64,000 nucleotides of DNA from Edaphochlamys debaryana (GCA_016858145.1 JAEHOE010000016.1:1-64000); one strand, 5' to 3'. Positions 1 to 11,358 are shown, counted from the first letter of the stretch. Notes: generated by a model not told the origin, from the letters alone. Numbers and translations: made by a program.

Positions 1-2185
1 GCGCGGCGGCGGCGGCGTGGCCTCCCGTCCCGCCGGCCTCCTCCCCGCCCGCGGCAGCCGCCGCCGCCTGCGCGTGCGCGATTCCCGCAACAATACCGCC
101 AACGGCTTTGGCGGCGGCGGCGGCGGCCCTGGCGGCGGCGGTGAGAGGAGCCCTCAGCTCGAGGGCCTCGAGATCCGCCGGGCCTTCTCCAACCTCAGCA
201 CAGGGTCAGCGGCGGCCCTGAGCTCCGCCGAGGGCCGAGCCAGGGCCGACGTCCTACGGCTGGCCATTCCGCCGGTCAAGGACCCGCAGGCGCGCCGCGC
301 CGCCCGCGTTGCCGGCTCGGGCCCTGGCGACGCTGCCGCCACTGCCGGCGGCGGCAGCGGCGGCGCCAGCGGGCCTGCCAGCGGTGACGTCGGCGCCAGG
401 GACTTGGCCGCCACCGCCGGTAGCGGTGGCGGCGGCGGCAGCGGCGGCGGTGCAAGCGGTGGCGGTGGCGGCGCCGGCAGGGACGGGGCCAGGGCCGCGG
501 CGACGCCGTCGCCTCGTGTCACGCGGCGGCGGGAGGCGCGGGAGCTCCGGGAGGTCAGGGAGTCGAGGGAGTATTCTGAGTACCAGACTTCGAATACCAA
601 CCGTCGCCGCCCGGAGACCAGCGGTATCGCTGGCGGTGCTGGAGGCGGCGGCGGGTCCGTGCCGCCCGCGCCGCCGACGCCCGTCGGCACGCCCGGCGCG
701 GCTCTGCCAGCGCAGCTGCCGGCAGCTGCCAGCAGCACGCTCACGATCCAAGAAGTGGATCCGATTGAGCTGGCCATGTTCGATATCTCCGCATCAACCG
801 TTCCGGAATCCTTGAGGCCGGCGTTCCAGCGAGCTATCGAGGAGGCGCGTCGAGCCGGCGTCGAGCGCCGCCGTGACGTGGCAGCGAACGGCGGGCGCCG
901 TATCTCGACGCGTCAGGGCATGACGCCGACGCTCAGTCCGACGGGCATGGGCCCGACGTCTAGCTCGCTACTACCGCTCGGAGCGGGCGGGGCATGGCAC
1001 GCGAACGCGCCGCCGGCCGCCGCGGCAGCGGCGGCGGAGGCTGCCGCCGCCAGCAGGCGGCCGACCAGCGAGGGCGGGCCGCCAGGGGCGGTAGCCGCCG
1101 CCGCCGCTGCTGCTGCTGCCGCCGCCGCTGGCGGCAGCGCAGCGGCGCTGCGGCCGCGAGGGGCGCGGGCGCGGCGGTCTTCCTTTGCGCTGTCCGAGAG
1201 CGCCAACCACTCCATCCCCACGCTGCCGGAGACCTCCATCCGAAGGCGCATTGGGCCGTTCCGGTGGCTGTGGGCGCAGGAGCTGGTGGTGGAGGACCTG
1301 GGCTTATTCAAGTAAGGCCAAGCCCAGGCAGTTTGGGGCGGGTTTGGGGGTTTCGAGGTCGAAGCAGTCGTGGGTTACACAGCCAGCAGCCGAGCCGTGG
1401 CGACGCGGCAAGGCCTTCGGACCAGGCGACCCGTGATTGACACCCGAAGAAAAGGAAGGAGGGGGACGCTGGGCCACCCAAGCCCTGCCCCAGTCCCAAC
1501 CCATCGGCCTCGTCGATCGCCGCCTCGCTTGCCTCTCGCACAGACTAACCTACGGTACCCCCAATCCCTCCGGCAATCCCACCAACAACGAGACGCTCTC
1601 CCGCTCAGCTTCAAACACCCTTCCCCTCCACCCTCACCAGGTTCAAGGGGGTGGCTGGGTGCCACCAGCTGGTGTGTGTGGCCACAGCCGCCACCGCGGA
1701 GCGCCGCGCCGGGCCCCGCCTGCACACGGCCAAGGGCGAGCGCGTGGAGCCCGGGCGGGGCCCGCTGTACAGAGTGGCGCTGCGGGTGCGGCGGGAGGCG
1801 GGGACGCGGGCTGGGGCGGGGGCGGGGGCAGGAGGGAGAGGGAGAGAGATGCCGGGCGGGGGTTAGTGGGGTTGTGCCGCGGTGGATGGGCACGCACGTG
1901 GGGATGGGAGCGGGAGCGGGAGCGGGAGCTGGGGATGGTTGCGGGTAGGGGCTCTGCGGCGTGGGCAGTGGGGCGGGTTCAGCGCACGCGTGGTACCCCT
2001 GCCGGTGGCTCCGCGCTTGCTTCCGCCGGCGCTTGACCGCCGCCGCGCATCTGCCCCTGCAGGAGGCGGAGCCGCAGCCGCCGTCGCCGGCAGCGGGCGA
2101 CGCAATGCCTGCCAACGCTGCCGCTGCCGCCGAGGAGGCGGAGGCAGGGGCGGAGGGCTCGCAGGGGAGCTCCGCATCGGACTAG
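1..2185 (+). CDS. 3' part of an Ala/Gly-rich protein of unknown function
   Basis: The frame is open from the left edge with no early ATG, so the true start lies outside the window. Proposed exons are <1-1311, 1641-1785 and 2063-2185. The first junction is AA|GTAAGG to CACCAG|G and restores a Lys codon; the second is phase 0 (CGG|GTGCGG to CTGCAG|GAG). Without splicing, exon 1 meets a TAA inside the donor site. Visible residues include poly-Gly and poly-Ala runs, a charged stretch (DPIELAMFDIS... RAIEEARRAG) and a compact non-repetitive part crossing the first junction (FRWLWAQELVVEDLGLFKFK, then GVAGCHQLVCVATAA), which may be the only folded domain. The C-terminus is Ala/Glu-rich and ends SSASD. 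I do not recognise a family. The second donor is the weakest call. Confidence 0.55.
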
Positions 2186-4021
2186 GCTGGTCGCGTTGAG
2201 CGGTGGAGACTACAGTTGCGCTCTGCGCCAAGGCTTCAATCGGTGGGAACATAATCGAAGGGCCGAGGTGTTAGGGGTTGCGCGCCTCTTTTTCCCCCGA
2301 CCTCATACGTCTGAAGCGACCTAGCCTTCATGTTGTCATGCAGTTATCCATGCAGTTGTGCCGATTCAATTTGGCGCCGTGGCTGCTGAAGGGCGCCGGA
2401 GCCTTCCCATGCCTCTGGAGTTAGGCGCGCGACATGAGGAGAGCAGGGCTGATCGGTCTGGGTTTCGGCAGCAAGTGTACGATTAGGGGCCGGGGATGTC
2501 TCCTTCCCGCGTGCGGGTACTGCTGCTACGAGCTTGTGGTTGTGTGCGCGTTCAGTTGGGGGGTTCGTCTTGAAGCTCGAAGCTGCAGACTCATGTCGTA
2601 TGTAGAAGCGTAATCGTGCCCTGGAGACCGGCTCGTGACGCTTCCCATTTATTTGATGGGGATCGTGCCGTGGAACTTGGCCGCACGTGTGCTCTTCATC
2701 GTGTGAGGGATACTAGGATTCAAGTCAGCTAGAATTCATTTATGCCGACGTTTTGCGGCTAGCGGTGCGTGCCCGAAATCAGCATCAGCCCGTAAGGGTC
2801 GGGCGTTTTGTTGCTGGTGGAGGGATCGGAGGGAGTGGAGTACGTTAGTACGTGCATGCCGAGTAGTACTGGCCAACGCATGCACGGTGAGGGCCAGGAG
2901 ACGTTGGGGTTGTGTGAGCCCCGCTGTGGATCCCCGCTGCGGCCACCAATTGCGCTGGCATCCCAGGGCAAGGTGGTATCTACTCCAAGGAATTGTGACT
3001 CTGTATGCTTAGAGAGCCTTGACCTTGCCAGCGCTCCCTTTGCACTATCTATTTGTGGCATCAGGGATGCTGTGGTCCAGTGGTGGGGACGCCGCAACCA
3101 TAGCTACGTATTGCTGACGGTGTGAGTGCATGTTCCGCTCGAGCAAGGGATAAAGCCAAGAGGGTCCGCTCCGCGCCCCAGCATTGTTTCTTACTCGAAC
3201 CCCATTGCGGGTCTTCGATTCTTGGACAGGGGAGCAGGAACATGGCTTTGGCGTTACGGTTTGTGGTGGACCACTTGAGCTTTGTGCGGGCTATGGCACC
3301 GCCCCGATTTATGGGAGTGATAGGGTAGGATGCAGGAATGCACTGAGGGGCCGTCTCCTTGAGGCGGCATGCTGCTGTCCGCGCTGTGCTCAAGGGACAT
3401 CCTGTGAAGCGCTGCTGCAGGGGCACACGTAGCGAGCTGACACGGCGATGGCTGAGCGTGGAGTGACGGTGAGGCCTCGGCCACGGTCACCACTGTCGCA
3501 GGCGTGTCTTGAGCATGGCCCCGGCAGGGATTCGCCGGGAGTCGGGAGGGGCATGGGACAGGCAAGACAGAGCATACAGCGGCAAGTACACAGCCGCCAA
3601 AGTGGCAGCAGGGCAGGCAGAGGTCGAGGATCATGCATTGCCGTACGCGAGGCACGCCGCACGCGCAGCACGCAGCACGGCTTGCGCATGGGCGCAACCT
3701 TGTTGTCAAAGCTGGCGCTGATCTTCAATCAGTATCAAACTTCTACACTTACAACGATCAGCTAGGAGGCAAGACAGAGCATGCTCTGCAAAGCTTCGCC
3801 AGCGTCAAATGCACAGCTGCCAAAGTGGCAGCAGGGCAGGCAGAGGCTGGAGGATCATGCATTGCCGTACGCGAGGCACGCCGCACGCGCAGCACGCAGC
3901 CTCACGCAGCACGGCTTGTTCATGGGGGCAACCTTGTTGTCAAAGCTTGCTTCTCGACCAATTCTAATCGACCACACGTTCAAATATCAGCCAATAGGCG
4001 CACCGTGCAACAACTCACATC
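2186..4021. other. intergenic stretch, 3' UTR of the first gene plus local repeats
   Basis: I see no convincing coding frame here. The first part should be 3' UTR of the gene ending at 2185, although I found no TGTAA. The last ~450 bases hold a two-copy direct repeat (listed separately) and then the 5' leader of the gene starting at 4022. Confidence 0.5.
3561..3990. repeat. two-copy tandem duplication, period about 207 bp
   Basis: Copy 1 begins GGCAAGACAGAGCAT at 3561 and copy 2 begins at 3768 with the same bases. Both continue through AAAGTGGCAGCAGGGCAGG, a conserved ATCATGCATTGCCGTACGCG block and TTGTTGTCAAAGCT. The second copy has an extra internal CACGCAGC-type duplication of about a dozen bases. 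Divergence of roughly 10 percent suggests it is not recent. Confidence 0.8.
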
Positions 4022-4617
4022 ATGGGCCGCACCAAGGCTTCCGCGATGAAGGGCGCTGACAAGCCCGCGAAGGCCGCCAAGCCCCCGCAGCCCCGCAACG
4101 CCGGTGACCAAGCGGCTGGCGGGCACGCGGACCAGCGCGACGTGGCTGTGGCCCTCCTGCCACTCCAGGGGCACCGCACGGGCAGCGTCCCACTCGCCGA
4201 GGGATGCGAGGAACTACTTGGCGTGCAAACCCCCAGGGGAGGACTGAGCCGCCGTGCAGCTAGGGTCGCGCCGCTGGCGCCCGTGTTGAGTAAGGTAGTG
4301 AGAAGGCCAAGGCCGCGGCTAAGCCCTCCGCGAGCTACGTGGTCAACTCCCTGCTGGAATACCCGCCCGATGGCTTCCACAGTTACTGCCCGGGCACTCG
4401 CAAAACGGACAGCACCCACAAGACGCTAAAGGCTGCCAACGCGCGGGCCCGCAAGCTGTTTTACAGCGAGAACTGCTGGGGCTGGACAAAGCAGGATTTT
4501 GAGCGCACGCACGTCAATGAGAGGACGGATGCCGACGGATGCCTCCATCTCGCGGCGCATCCAGAGGACAGCGAGGTGTGGCAAGTGGATGTTCAGATGG
4601 TCATGAGCAAGAAGTAG
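4022..4617 (+). CDS. small two-exon protein of unknown function
   Basis: Exon 1 starts at ATG 4022 (MGRTKASAMKGADKPAKAAK...), a Lys/Ala/Pro-rich basic N-terminus. Exon 2 (from about 4303 or 4306 to 4617) encodes a compact non-repetitive domain: SASYVVNSLLEYPPDGFHSY, then CPGTRKTDSTHKTLKAANAR, FYSENCWGWTKQDF, and an ending on WQVDVQMVMSKK. A phase-0 donor at 4142 (GAC|GTGGCT) joins exon 2 in frame; the stronger-looking GTGACC near 4109 would be out of phase. Two Cys, three Trp and several aromatic residues suggest a folded domain, but I cannot assign it. A TGTAA signal lies ~460 bases downstream at 5080, supporting the strand and the gene end. Confidence 0.5.
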
Positions 4618-4718
4618 AAGGGGGAGGGGTTACAGAGGGCCAAGGCAATGACGGGGGCCCCGGGGGTGGGGGGTATGCACGCATAGGCATGGCACTCAAG
4701 AAGGTCGCATCGCGCTCG

Positions 4719-4790
4719 CAGGGGCTTGGCCAGGGGCTTGGCCAGGGGCTTGGCCAGGGGCTTGGCCAGGGGCTTGGCCAGGGGCTTGGC
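4719..4790. repeat. 12-bp minisatellite, six perfect copies
   Basis: The unit CAGGGGCTTGGC is repeated head to tail six times without a mismatch. It lies in the 3' UTR of the gene that ends at 4617. Confidence 0.95.
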
Positions 4791-5079
4791 ATTCTGACAT
4801 TATGTAGTTGTCGTCTGGATTCGGGGTCTTGAGGAATGAGATGCTGTTATTGTTGTGGGGGGAGGGGGCGCGGGCAATAGGAAGGAGAACACGGGTGGGG
4901 GCGCCGTGTGGGGGAGGCGGGCATGGCCGTGTGGGGGCGCCGTGTGGGGGGCGTGGGGTCGGGGCATCGGGTAGGAGGCAAGCGGTGGACATACACTTCG
5001 CTAGAGCATGCAGTGAGGCTGTCGGTAAAGCGGACGAACATCTGCGGTGCAGCGGTGCAGTGGCTCTATGACGATCTGT

Positions 5080-5084
5080 TGTAA
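5080..5084 (+). promoter_or_regulatory. candidate poly(A) signal TGTAA
   Basis: TGTAA is the usual volvocine polyadenylation signal. This is the first one downstream of the stop at 4617. Confidence 0.5.
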
Positions 5085-5452
5085 GTCATGAGCAGTTGTC
5101 GCGCAAACCGGGCAATTCCAGAATGGACGTGCTCGCAGTGCCGCGCTCAGCAGCAGGGTACGTGCGCTTCAACATGCAACTGCAGTCCCGATTCCGGGGG
5201 GATTATAGCGGGGTCTGGGGTCTGTGCGCAAGGCGCGGGGGGAAAGGCCGGGGGCTCCAGCGCTCGAGGGGTTCGGGGGGCCACACGCCAGGGATGCGCC
5301 TCTGCCACGCGGGCTCGAACACAACCCTCGCCTTCTGCATAGGGAGTAGACCGTTAGATAGTATTAGACCCACTTGATTCGCCTGGCCCACCGCTGCTTC
5401 GGCACGCCCACTTGCAGCGCTCGGCGCGTTGTAGCCACTTGCCGCGGGCGAT

Positions 5453-8400
5453 ATGAACGCGCTCGGCGCCGGCCACCGTGCCGCTTCAGCTCAGAAGGCG
5501 ACGTCTTCGCCCGCTCGCGCTGTCGCAAGGGCTCGGCGCGTGGTGCCGTCGGTACAATGCGCTGCGCGCAAGGAGCAGGCCGAGGCCCCGCTTGGCCGTG
5601 AGGGTCTGATGCCCTTCTTCTCGGCACTCGCGTCATCAGCTCTGCTCCTGGGGATGAGCTCGCCCGCCTTCGCGGTGAGCCCCGCTGTGCCATGTCCACG
5701 TCCTTCATTCCCGCTCCAGCGATCCCCACCATCGCCACCCTGCCACCCTTAGCCAGGCCAGGCCAGAGAATGCCCTGCCCAGCCCTAAAAGCATTACACC
5801 CCACCCGAATCCTTCGCTACTCAAGGCGCGTGGTCGTCCCGTGCTAACAGTCTGCGGGTCTCCTGGGTCCTGCCGGTGCCGGTTGCGTGTAACGCCCTCG
5901 AGCCACCCCTCTCCCGTTACGCCCGCAAACCAACCGCCCCAGCCGTGGCCGGCCCGTCCTGACCTCATCCTATGTCCTTGGGAACCTGTAACTTCGTCCC
6001 GTTGTCTGAGTCACCGCCCCGCAGAACCTGATGTTCATCACGTTGATCACGTCAGAACCCGAAGTTGATGACGGCTTCTCGACCCTCCCTCGCCACGAAA
6101 CCTGCCTCTGCCGTTCCCCGCCCTCCTGCCCCCTCCTCCCCTTTCCTCTCGCGCTTCAACACAACCATCCCTCCCTGCCTCCCCCTGCCTCCCCCCGTCC
6201 CGCCCGCTCCAGCTCCAAACACCCGTCCCTCCCCTCCCGCCTCCTTCCCTCCCGACCCCCTCCCCAGGTCCTCAACTCCCCCAACGCCCAGATCCCGCGC
6301 TCCCCCGACGCCGCGCTCCGCCGCGCCATCCCCGCCTTCAACCCCGAGGTGAAGCGCATCCAGAAGAACCTGGAGGACGTGCAGTACCTCATGCGCATCC
6401 CCCAGGTGGACCTGCAAGAGAGGGAGGGGGGAGGGAGACGAGGGGGGGGCAAGGGGGGAGGCAAGGGGGGGAAGCGGGGAAGGGGGGGTGCGGCGCGGCT
6501 CCTCGTGCGCTTCCCGCAGGTGCCTCTGCAGGGGGCTGGGGTAGGGAGGCGGGGCAAGAGGGAGAGGGAGGGAGGCGGGGCGAAGGGTGTGGGGTCGTGG
6601 GGTAGAGCGGAGCGGGCCCAGGAGGGAATCCGTACTTACAGCAAAGCCCGCAGGTGGGGCGGGCCATGGAGGGGCTTAGGCAGGCCCCAATGCCATCATT
6701 GTATCCTCCTTCCCCAACTTACCCCCGTGCCTCAACCCCCACAGAACAAGCCCTGGGCCAGCATGTCCAGCAGCGTGGCAGACGCCCTCAAGGTGGGGGG
6801 GGGGGAGCGGGAGGGGAGGGGTGGGGGGGGGGGCGGGTAGAGACAAGGGAGGCCAGGGGCTTTAGAGGCTCTGTGCCGAGGGGCAGGATCCCGAGCTTTC
6901 AACACACCCCTAGCGCCACACGTGCCCAACCCCATGCGGCCATGCCCCATGCCCTATACGCGCCGCGCCACGGGCACGCGGAAGCCCCCTGGGGCTGCGA
7001 CCCCTCCCGCTCCTCCCTCCCCCTCCCCATCTCCCTCCCTCCCTCCTCCCCGCCTCCCTCCCTCTACCCCTCCTCCCCCTCCCCCCTCAACCCCGCAGGT
7101 GACGGCCAAGCGCGACGTCATGCTGGCGGGCGTGCCACCCGCCTCCCTGGAGGCCGCGGGCGCCCTGCTGGACTCGCTCAACGAGACCCTGCTCAAGCTG
7201 CAGCTGGCGCTGGGGACCAAGGCCATCGACGCCGTGTCCATCCGCGTGGCCAACTGCCTCGAGGTCATCGGCAACCTGGAGCTGCTGCAGGCGCCCGGGC
7301 TGCGCTTCGTGATGCCCAAGGTGGGGAGCCGAGGGGCGGGGGGGAAGGGGGAGGGGGGCGGGAGGGGGGCGGGAGCGAGGAGGGGAAGGAGGGGGAGAGG
7401 ACGATAGCGCAGGTGTGCTGAGTCCGTGGCGAGGCAGGCGCCGGGGCTGCGCTTCGTGCTGCCCAACGGAAGGGCCCCACCCCGGCCCAATCCACCCTAC
7501 CCCCACTCCACCCCCCACTCCCGCCCCGCCCCCAGGACTACACCACGCTGCCCCGCCTGGTGGGGCGGGCCGTGGTGGAGCTCACCCTGGAGCGGGGTGA
7601 CGGCTCCGCGGGCTTCGTGGACCCCTCAGGCAGCGGCCCCGCCAAGCAGGGGAAGATGGTCATCACGGTGGACGGGTACAGGTGGGCCCAACAGCGGGGC
7701 CCAGCCCCTGGGCCCGGGCGGGGCCCAGCAAGGCTCAGACGGGCCAGGGGAGTGCGGGGCGGTCCATTCAAGGACAAAGTTGCTCGGCACACGCACAATG
7801 GCGGGTATCAAGATGCTTGTGAGCTAGCGGGCCGCGCTGTGGGGCAGCGACTCAACCAAGAACCGCTTGCTCAGCGCATCGCTTCCTCGCTCTGCCTCTC
7901 TGCCCCTGCGCCCACCCCCGCAGTGCGCCCCTGAGCGCCGGCAACTTCATCAAGAACGTTCAGGACGGGCTCTACAACAACCGGTGCGGAGCGTGTGGCG
8001 GCGTGGGGCCGTGCAGATGTGTCTTGTGGTGCCGGGGCGTACGCTGTGATTGTGGCCTGTCGCCATTAGGGGACATTGCATGCGGCGTCAGAGGCAGCTG
8101 CTGCTCTCCCTTCCAGAGACCCACACGCACCCCACCTTCTCCTCCCCAATCGCCACGCGCCGCCCCCCCCCCCTAGGACGCTCAACGTCAACTACACCTC
8201 GGTCTTCGTGACGGGGTCGCCGGAGCAGCAGCGGCCGCCCATCCCCCTTGAAATCCTGCCCGCGGGTACGAGCCGTGAGCGCTCCGTCTGACTCATCTCG
8301 CTCTGTGGCTATCCTTGTCCTGGGTCTGTGCTCAGTGCTTCGGGGCCCTGGGTATCACGTCTCTCAAGCGGCACGTACCCGCACGTTTGAACCCGCACAA

Positions 8401-9440
8401 CCACGCCCAACCCTGACCCCGGTCCTCCCCCTTCTCCCTGTCTTCACCCCGCCGGCTTCCCCAAGTTGAAAACTGACCCCGCTGCCTCTACCCCCTCTTT
8501 CGCCTCAGGCGAGTTCGAGCCCCTCTACCGCATCCCGCTGGACGTGCAGTCCGGAGAGCTGCCCGTGCTGCCCCTGTCCATCAGCGGGGCGGTCACCTTC
8601 GCGCACCTTCCCGACACGGACGCGTACCTCAGCGGCACCGACTGGTTCGTGTACAAGGTGCGGGGATGTACATGTGCTGTTCCTGACCCTATGTTAGCAA
8701 GACTAGCAACATGTGGGTAGCCCAAAGCACGCGGAAAGTACGAGACGGCGGCTGCTGATACATCTGGTTGGGCGGGCAGGGACCAATTTGGTTTGTGCAA
8801 CACAGGGGGGGGGGGGTCGGGCGGAGGGTGAGGAGTCTGTCAGGTGCTCGCCCTGGCTTCCGGCGGGTTGGTAACGCGCACGGTACTGTTCTGGCATAGC
8901 ATCCCAGGCCATCGGTGCTGGGCAAGGGAAGCAAGCTTGTCTCTGGGGAAAACGGCGTCAGGTCTGTTGCGCTTGCTCCGTGCGTGACACGCTGGTGCGT
9001 TGATAACCCCCAGCCCCCACCTGCTCTCGCTTGCCCCCCCCCCCCGCGCCCTCCTCCCCCCGCGCAGTTCGACAAGCAGCAGGCGGGGCTGGCGGGGCTC
9101 GCGTTCGACGAGGGCACCTTCGGCGTGTTCGGGTGAGCAGGGGGCGGAGGAGGGGAAGGGAGAAAGGGAACGGGCGGGCGGGATCACGCTTTCAATGCAA
9201 TGGGAACGGCGGCAGGCGTGCTGGCCCGACGGGCACAATTCGGGGTGCGCCACTCCACGACTCCGACTTCTATACGACTGCTAAGTCGTCTCGATCTCTT
9301 CCCTCCCGACCCCTCCCCATCCCCCGCCCACCCCTAGGTACGTGACCGAGGGCCTGGGCACGGTGACCACCCTCACCCCCGGGGACCGCATCGTTGAGGC
9401 ACGGGTGGTCAGCGGCGCGGACAAGCTGGTGCTGCCGTAA
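5453..9440 (+). CDS. CYP38: thylakoid-lumen cyclophilin-like protein CYP38/TLP40 (CYN38)
   Basis: Ten exons with matching phases: 5453-5674, 6268-6405, 6745-6792, 7099-7320, 7536-7681, 7924-7983, 8177-8265, 8509-8657, 9068-9132, 9338-9440, giving 413 aa. Exon 1 is a bipartite transit peptide: an Ala/Arg/Ser stroma-targeting part, then a hydrophobic thylakoid signal ending SSPAFA (AxA cleavage near residue 74). The mature part begins VLNSPNAQIPRSPDAALRRA and carries the plant CYP38 landmarks: the helical N-domain, LELLQAPGLRF, the cyclophilin-like part from VDGYSAPLSAGNF, ELPVLPLSISGAV, LAFDEGTFGVFG, and an end at DKLVLP. In plants this protein is needed for photosystem II assembly and repair; its cyclophilin fold lacks usual PPIase catalytic residues. 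ATG 5453 is the first in frame after an upstream stop. The splice joins recreate conserved residues (AG|T Ser in VDGYS), so the model is strong. Confidence 0.93.
7435..7467 (+). repeat. intronic duplicate of the 3' end of CYP38 exon 4
   Basis: The intron after exon 4 contains a 33-base near copy of the last 33 coding bases of that exon (7288-7320, encoding QAPGLRFVMPK). The intronic copy would read QAPGLRFVLPN. It has a plausible AG in front but no GT donor after it, so it looks like a non-functional micro-duplication and not an alternative exon. Confidence 0.8.
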
Positions 9441-10806
9441 ACACGTACGGCAAATGGATGTACGGCATCTGGAGCGCCTGTTGGGCCGAAGAGCTGACGT
9501 ATGGAGTGACAGCGATCCCGGGCTGGCGCGACAGGCGGGGTGGGCCAAGGCGAGCGGCTCGGAAAGAGGCTCGCCGAGCCGCCTCCATGTGTGCGGGTTC
9601 TCTCAACCTGCGGGATGCTACGCGCAGCAGTGGTCGAGCGCAGTTACCGCTACGCGGTTGCTTTGTGGAGTCGTGGGTCCGAAGTCATGTGGCGTCAGCT
9701 GTCGGGCGCATGGCGGTGGTGAGCACGGTAGGCGGTGCTGGGCTGAGGCATACAAGGGAGCGGACGCACTGGTGGTGGCCGGACCGGCTCTGCGCTGGCT
9801 TATGGTACGGCACATGTCGGCTGGTCTGCAGCGCCTGGGCCCCACGGGTGCAGGGTGAGCGTACGGGGCTGGCGGGTGGGTACGCACGTGCGAGGGGTGG
9901 AGACGCCAGCGCTGCTTGGGTTCCTGTGCGTGCGGGTGGCGGGGGCCCAGCTCCTGGGCGCCACGTGGGCGGGTGGGTGGGGGCTGAGGGAGGCCGGGCC
10001 AGACGGGGCTGGATCGGGACCGGGGTCACAGCCCTGGTTGTGTCGCCACGCCTCGGGAAGGCTGGGGGCCGGTTGGGTAGCTCGGACGGGAGGTCAGGTG
10101 TGATGTATCGTACGGCTCTGGTGAACCATGTGTGAGCCAAGACCGCAACGCGCGGTTGGGATTGCCTACGGCGAACTGAGAACCCGAATTCTGGTATGAA
10201 CCTTGACCCGCAGTCCCGTATGCGTGTAAGGCATTGGCTCTTGCGTGCTACCGTGCCTTCCGGCGTTTCACCGGCACAGGCCACTGGTCTGCTGCGTGAC
10301 AGCAGGACGCGTGACGGGGACAGGCCTGCACGGAGTTTCCGAAGGGCACGGGTGGGACGTGCCTGTGCGAGTGGGAGGGGTTCGCCGCAAGGCTTGTAGG
10401 TTGTGCAACGGGCTCCATGATCAGGAAAGGCACGAGATACCTCCGAGTGTGGGATGGCGGTCCAGGGCGGTCAGCGTGTCGCCCTACCCGTCTCAAGCTG
10501 CTGTAGGGGCGTGACGGAGGAAGGGCGTGGTTGGAACGCCGTGTCCTTCCGGGTTGAGGCTGGAGCCGACTGGGTGCGGATGGATGGGGTGAGGCCGAAG
10601 AGACTGGGGTGAACAAGCGCTGAACGGCAATGGGGGCCTGGAAGCGCCTCACGGCACTGATGAAGGCCCAGTCGGTGTAAGATATTGGGCGCAGGATCGT
10701 TTGTGGTGAGGAGCTCGTGCGTGCCTTCCTGCATGCCGATCATAGGTCTGAGGTCCGCTGCCTCCGGCCCCGGACCCGCGGCCCATCCTGGCCCATGCTC
10801 TGCGCT
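9441..10806. other. CYP38 3' UTR and downstream spacer
   Basis: No coding frame is supported. TGTAA occurs at 10225-10229 and 10676-10680, either of which could end the CYP38 transcript. The spacer runs to the target duplication of the mobile-element block. Confidence 0.6.
10225..10229 (+). promoter_or_regulatory. candidate poly(A) signal TGTAA for CYP38
   Basis: First TGTAA downstream of the stop at 9440; a second one is at 10676. Use of the first would give a 3' UTR of about 0.8 kb. Confidence 0.35.
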
Positions 10807-10819
10807 GCATTGCGCTTTG
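10807..10819. repeat. left 13-bp target-site duplication of the LINE
   Basis: GCATTGCGCTTTG here is repeated exactly at 26444-26456. The two copies bracket the whole nested block: the LINE 3' tail lies immediately inside this copy and the truncated LINE 5' end immediately inside the other. Confidence 0.9.
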
Positions 10820-11308
10820 AAATAGAAATAGAAATAGAAATATCTAACGCCGGGTTACCCCTGGCGTGGGTTAAGGAGGGCGGGTTGGTCAGACCCGCCA
10901 CCATGGGGGTGCCTCCGCACCCTTTGTGCTCATCCTGGCCGGAGGGTCCTGTAGGTTTTCACGATGCTCTTGAGGCGGCTCACCGCGTGCCGGTGCAGGC
11001 TGTGGCAGCAGGCTTTTGCCTCGGTGGCCGTGACGCCCAGTGTCTTAAGCAGGGGGTTGAGGGTGAGGGGCACAGTGCCGGTGTGCCCTAGTGTGACGAT
11101 GGTCTGTCGGGAGTAGTGGACGGTCCAGCCGTCGCTCCGCAGCAGCTCGGCGAGGTGCGCGTGTTGTGAGAGCTTCTCTTGCAGCTTTTGGGCGTGGGCC
11201 AGGTCGTTGCAGTACCCAACTTCGATCAGGTAGATCGGGTAGTGGGATTTGTCTGCAGGGGCTTTGTAGTCCTTTTTATCGGTGTTGCGGCTGGGGAGGT
11301 TGGGGATG
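10820..11308 (-). pseudogene. LINE fragment, 3' part: endonuclease-like C-terminus and repeat tail
   Basis: On the minus strand the frame reads, from the gypsy junction, IPNLPSRNTDKKDYKAP, then YPIYLIEVGYCND, a Gln/Leu/His-rich helix, and a terminal HSLHRHAVSRLKSIVKTYR before a TGA at 10932-10930. This is the pattern I associate with the restriction-like endonuclease region at the end of some algal LINE ORFs (RPD ... IEVGYC). The 3' end at 10820-10842 is a short TATTTC repeat tail directly abutting the target duplication, typical of LINE 3' ends. It continues at 26058 on the far side of the inserted gypsy element. I cannot tell from this fragment whether it is a Dualen/RandI-type or an R2/NeSL-type element. 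Confidence 0.75.
11305..11308. repeat. 4-bp target duplication GATG of the gypsy-like element (left)
   Basis: GATG precedes the element here and follows it at 26058-26061. Removing one copy together with the element rejoins the LINE frame as ...RPDILFIPNLPS, which supports these exact boundaries. Confidence 0.85.
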
Positions 11309-11358
11309 TGTCAGGACACACTATGGTTCGTGGCATACCGATGCCGGCTGGGAAGACT
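11309..11358 (-). repeat. terminal repeat unit B2 (50 bp)
   Basis: Identical to 11763-11812 (B1). It forms the outer 3' end of the element and directly abuts the GATG duplication. Confidence 0.9.

Larger units (their letters stand above)
4618..5452. other. 3' UTR of the 4022 gene and 5' flank of the CYP38 gene
   Basis: No coding frame is supported. It contains the 12-bp minisatellite at 4719-4790, a G-rich pair of near-identical blocks around 4892-4960 (GTGGGGGCGCCGTGTGGGGG twice) and TGTAA at 5080. An in-frame TAG about 20 bases upstream of ATG 5453 helps fix the CYP38 start. Confidence 0.6.

Noticed and set aside
154..777. Minus-strand Pro/Ala/Arg-rich frame
   Set aside because: Mirror of the Gly/Ala codons of the plus-strand gene; no splice signals or domain.
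4719..4790. CRISPR-like array
   Set aside because: Contiguous 12-bp units without spacers in a nuclear genome: a minisatellite.
5969..6267. Exon reading MFITLITSEPEVDDG upstream of CYP38 exon 2
   Set aside because: The acceptor at 6267 joins AFA directly to VLNSPN in phase as in plant CYP38; the upstream frame adds nothing recognisable.
7435..7467. Extra CYP38 exon
   Set aside because: No GT donor follows, and exon 4 to exon 5 already joins in phase and matches the plant protein.
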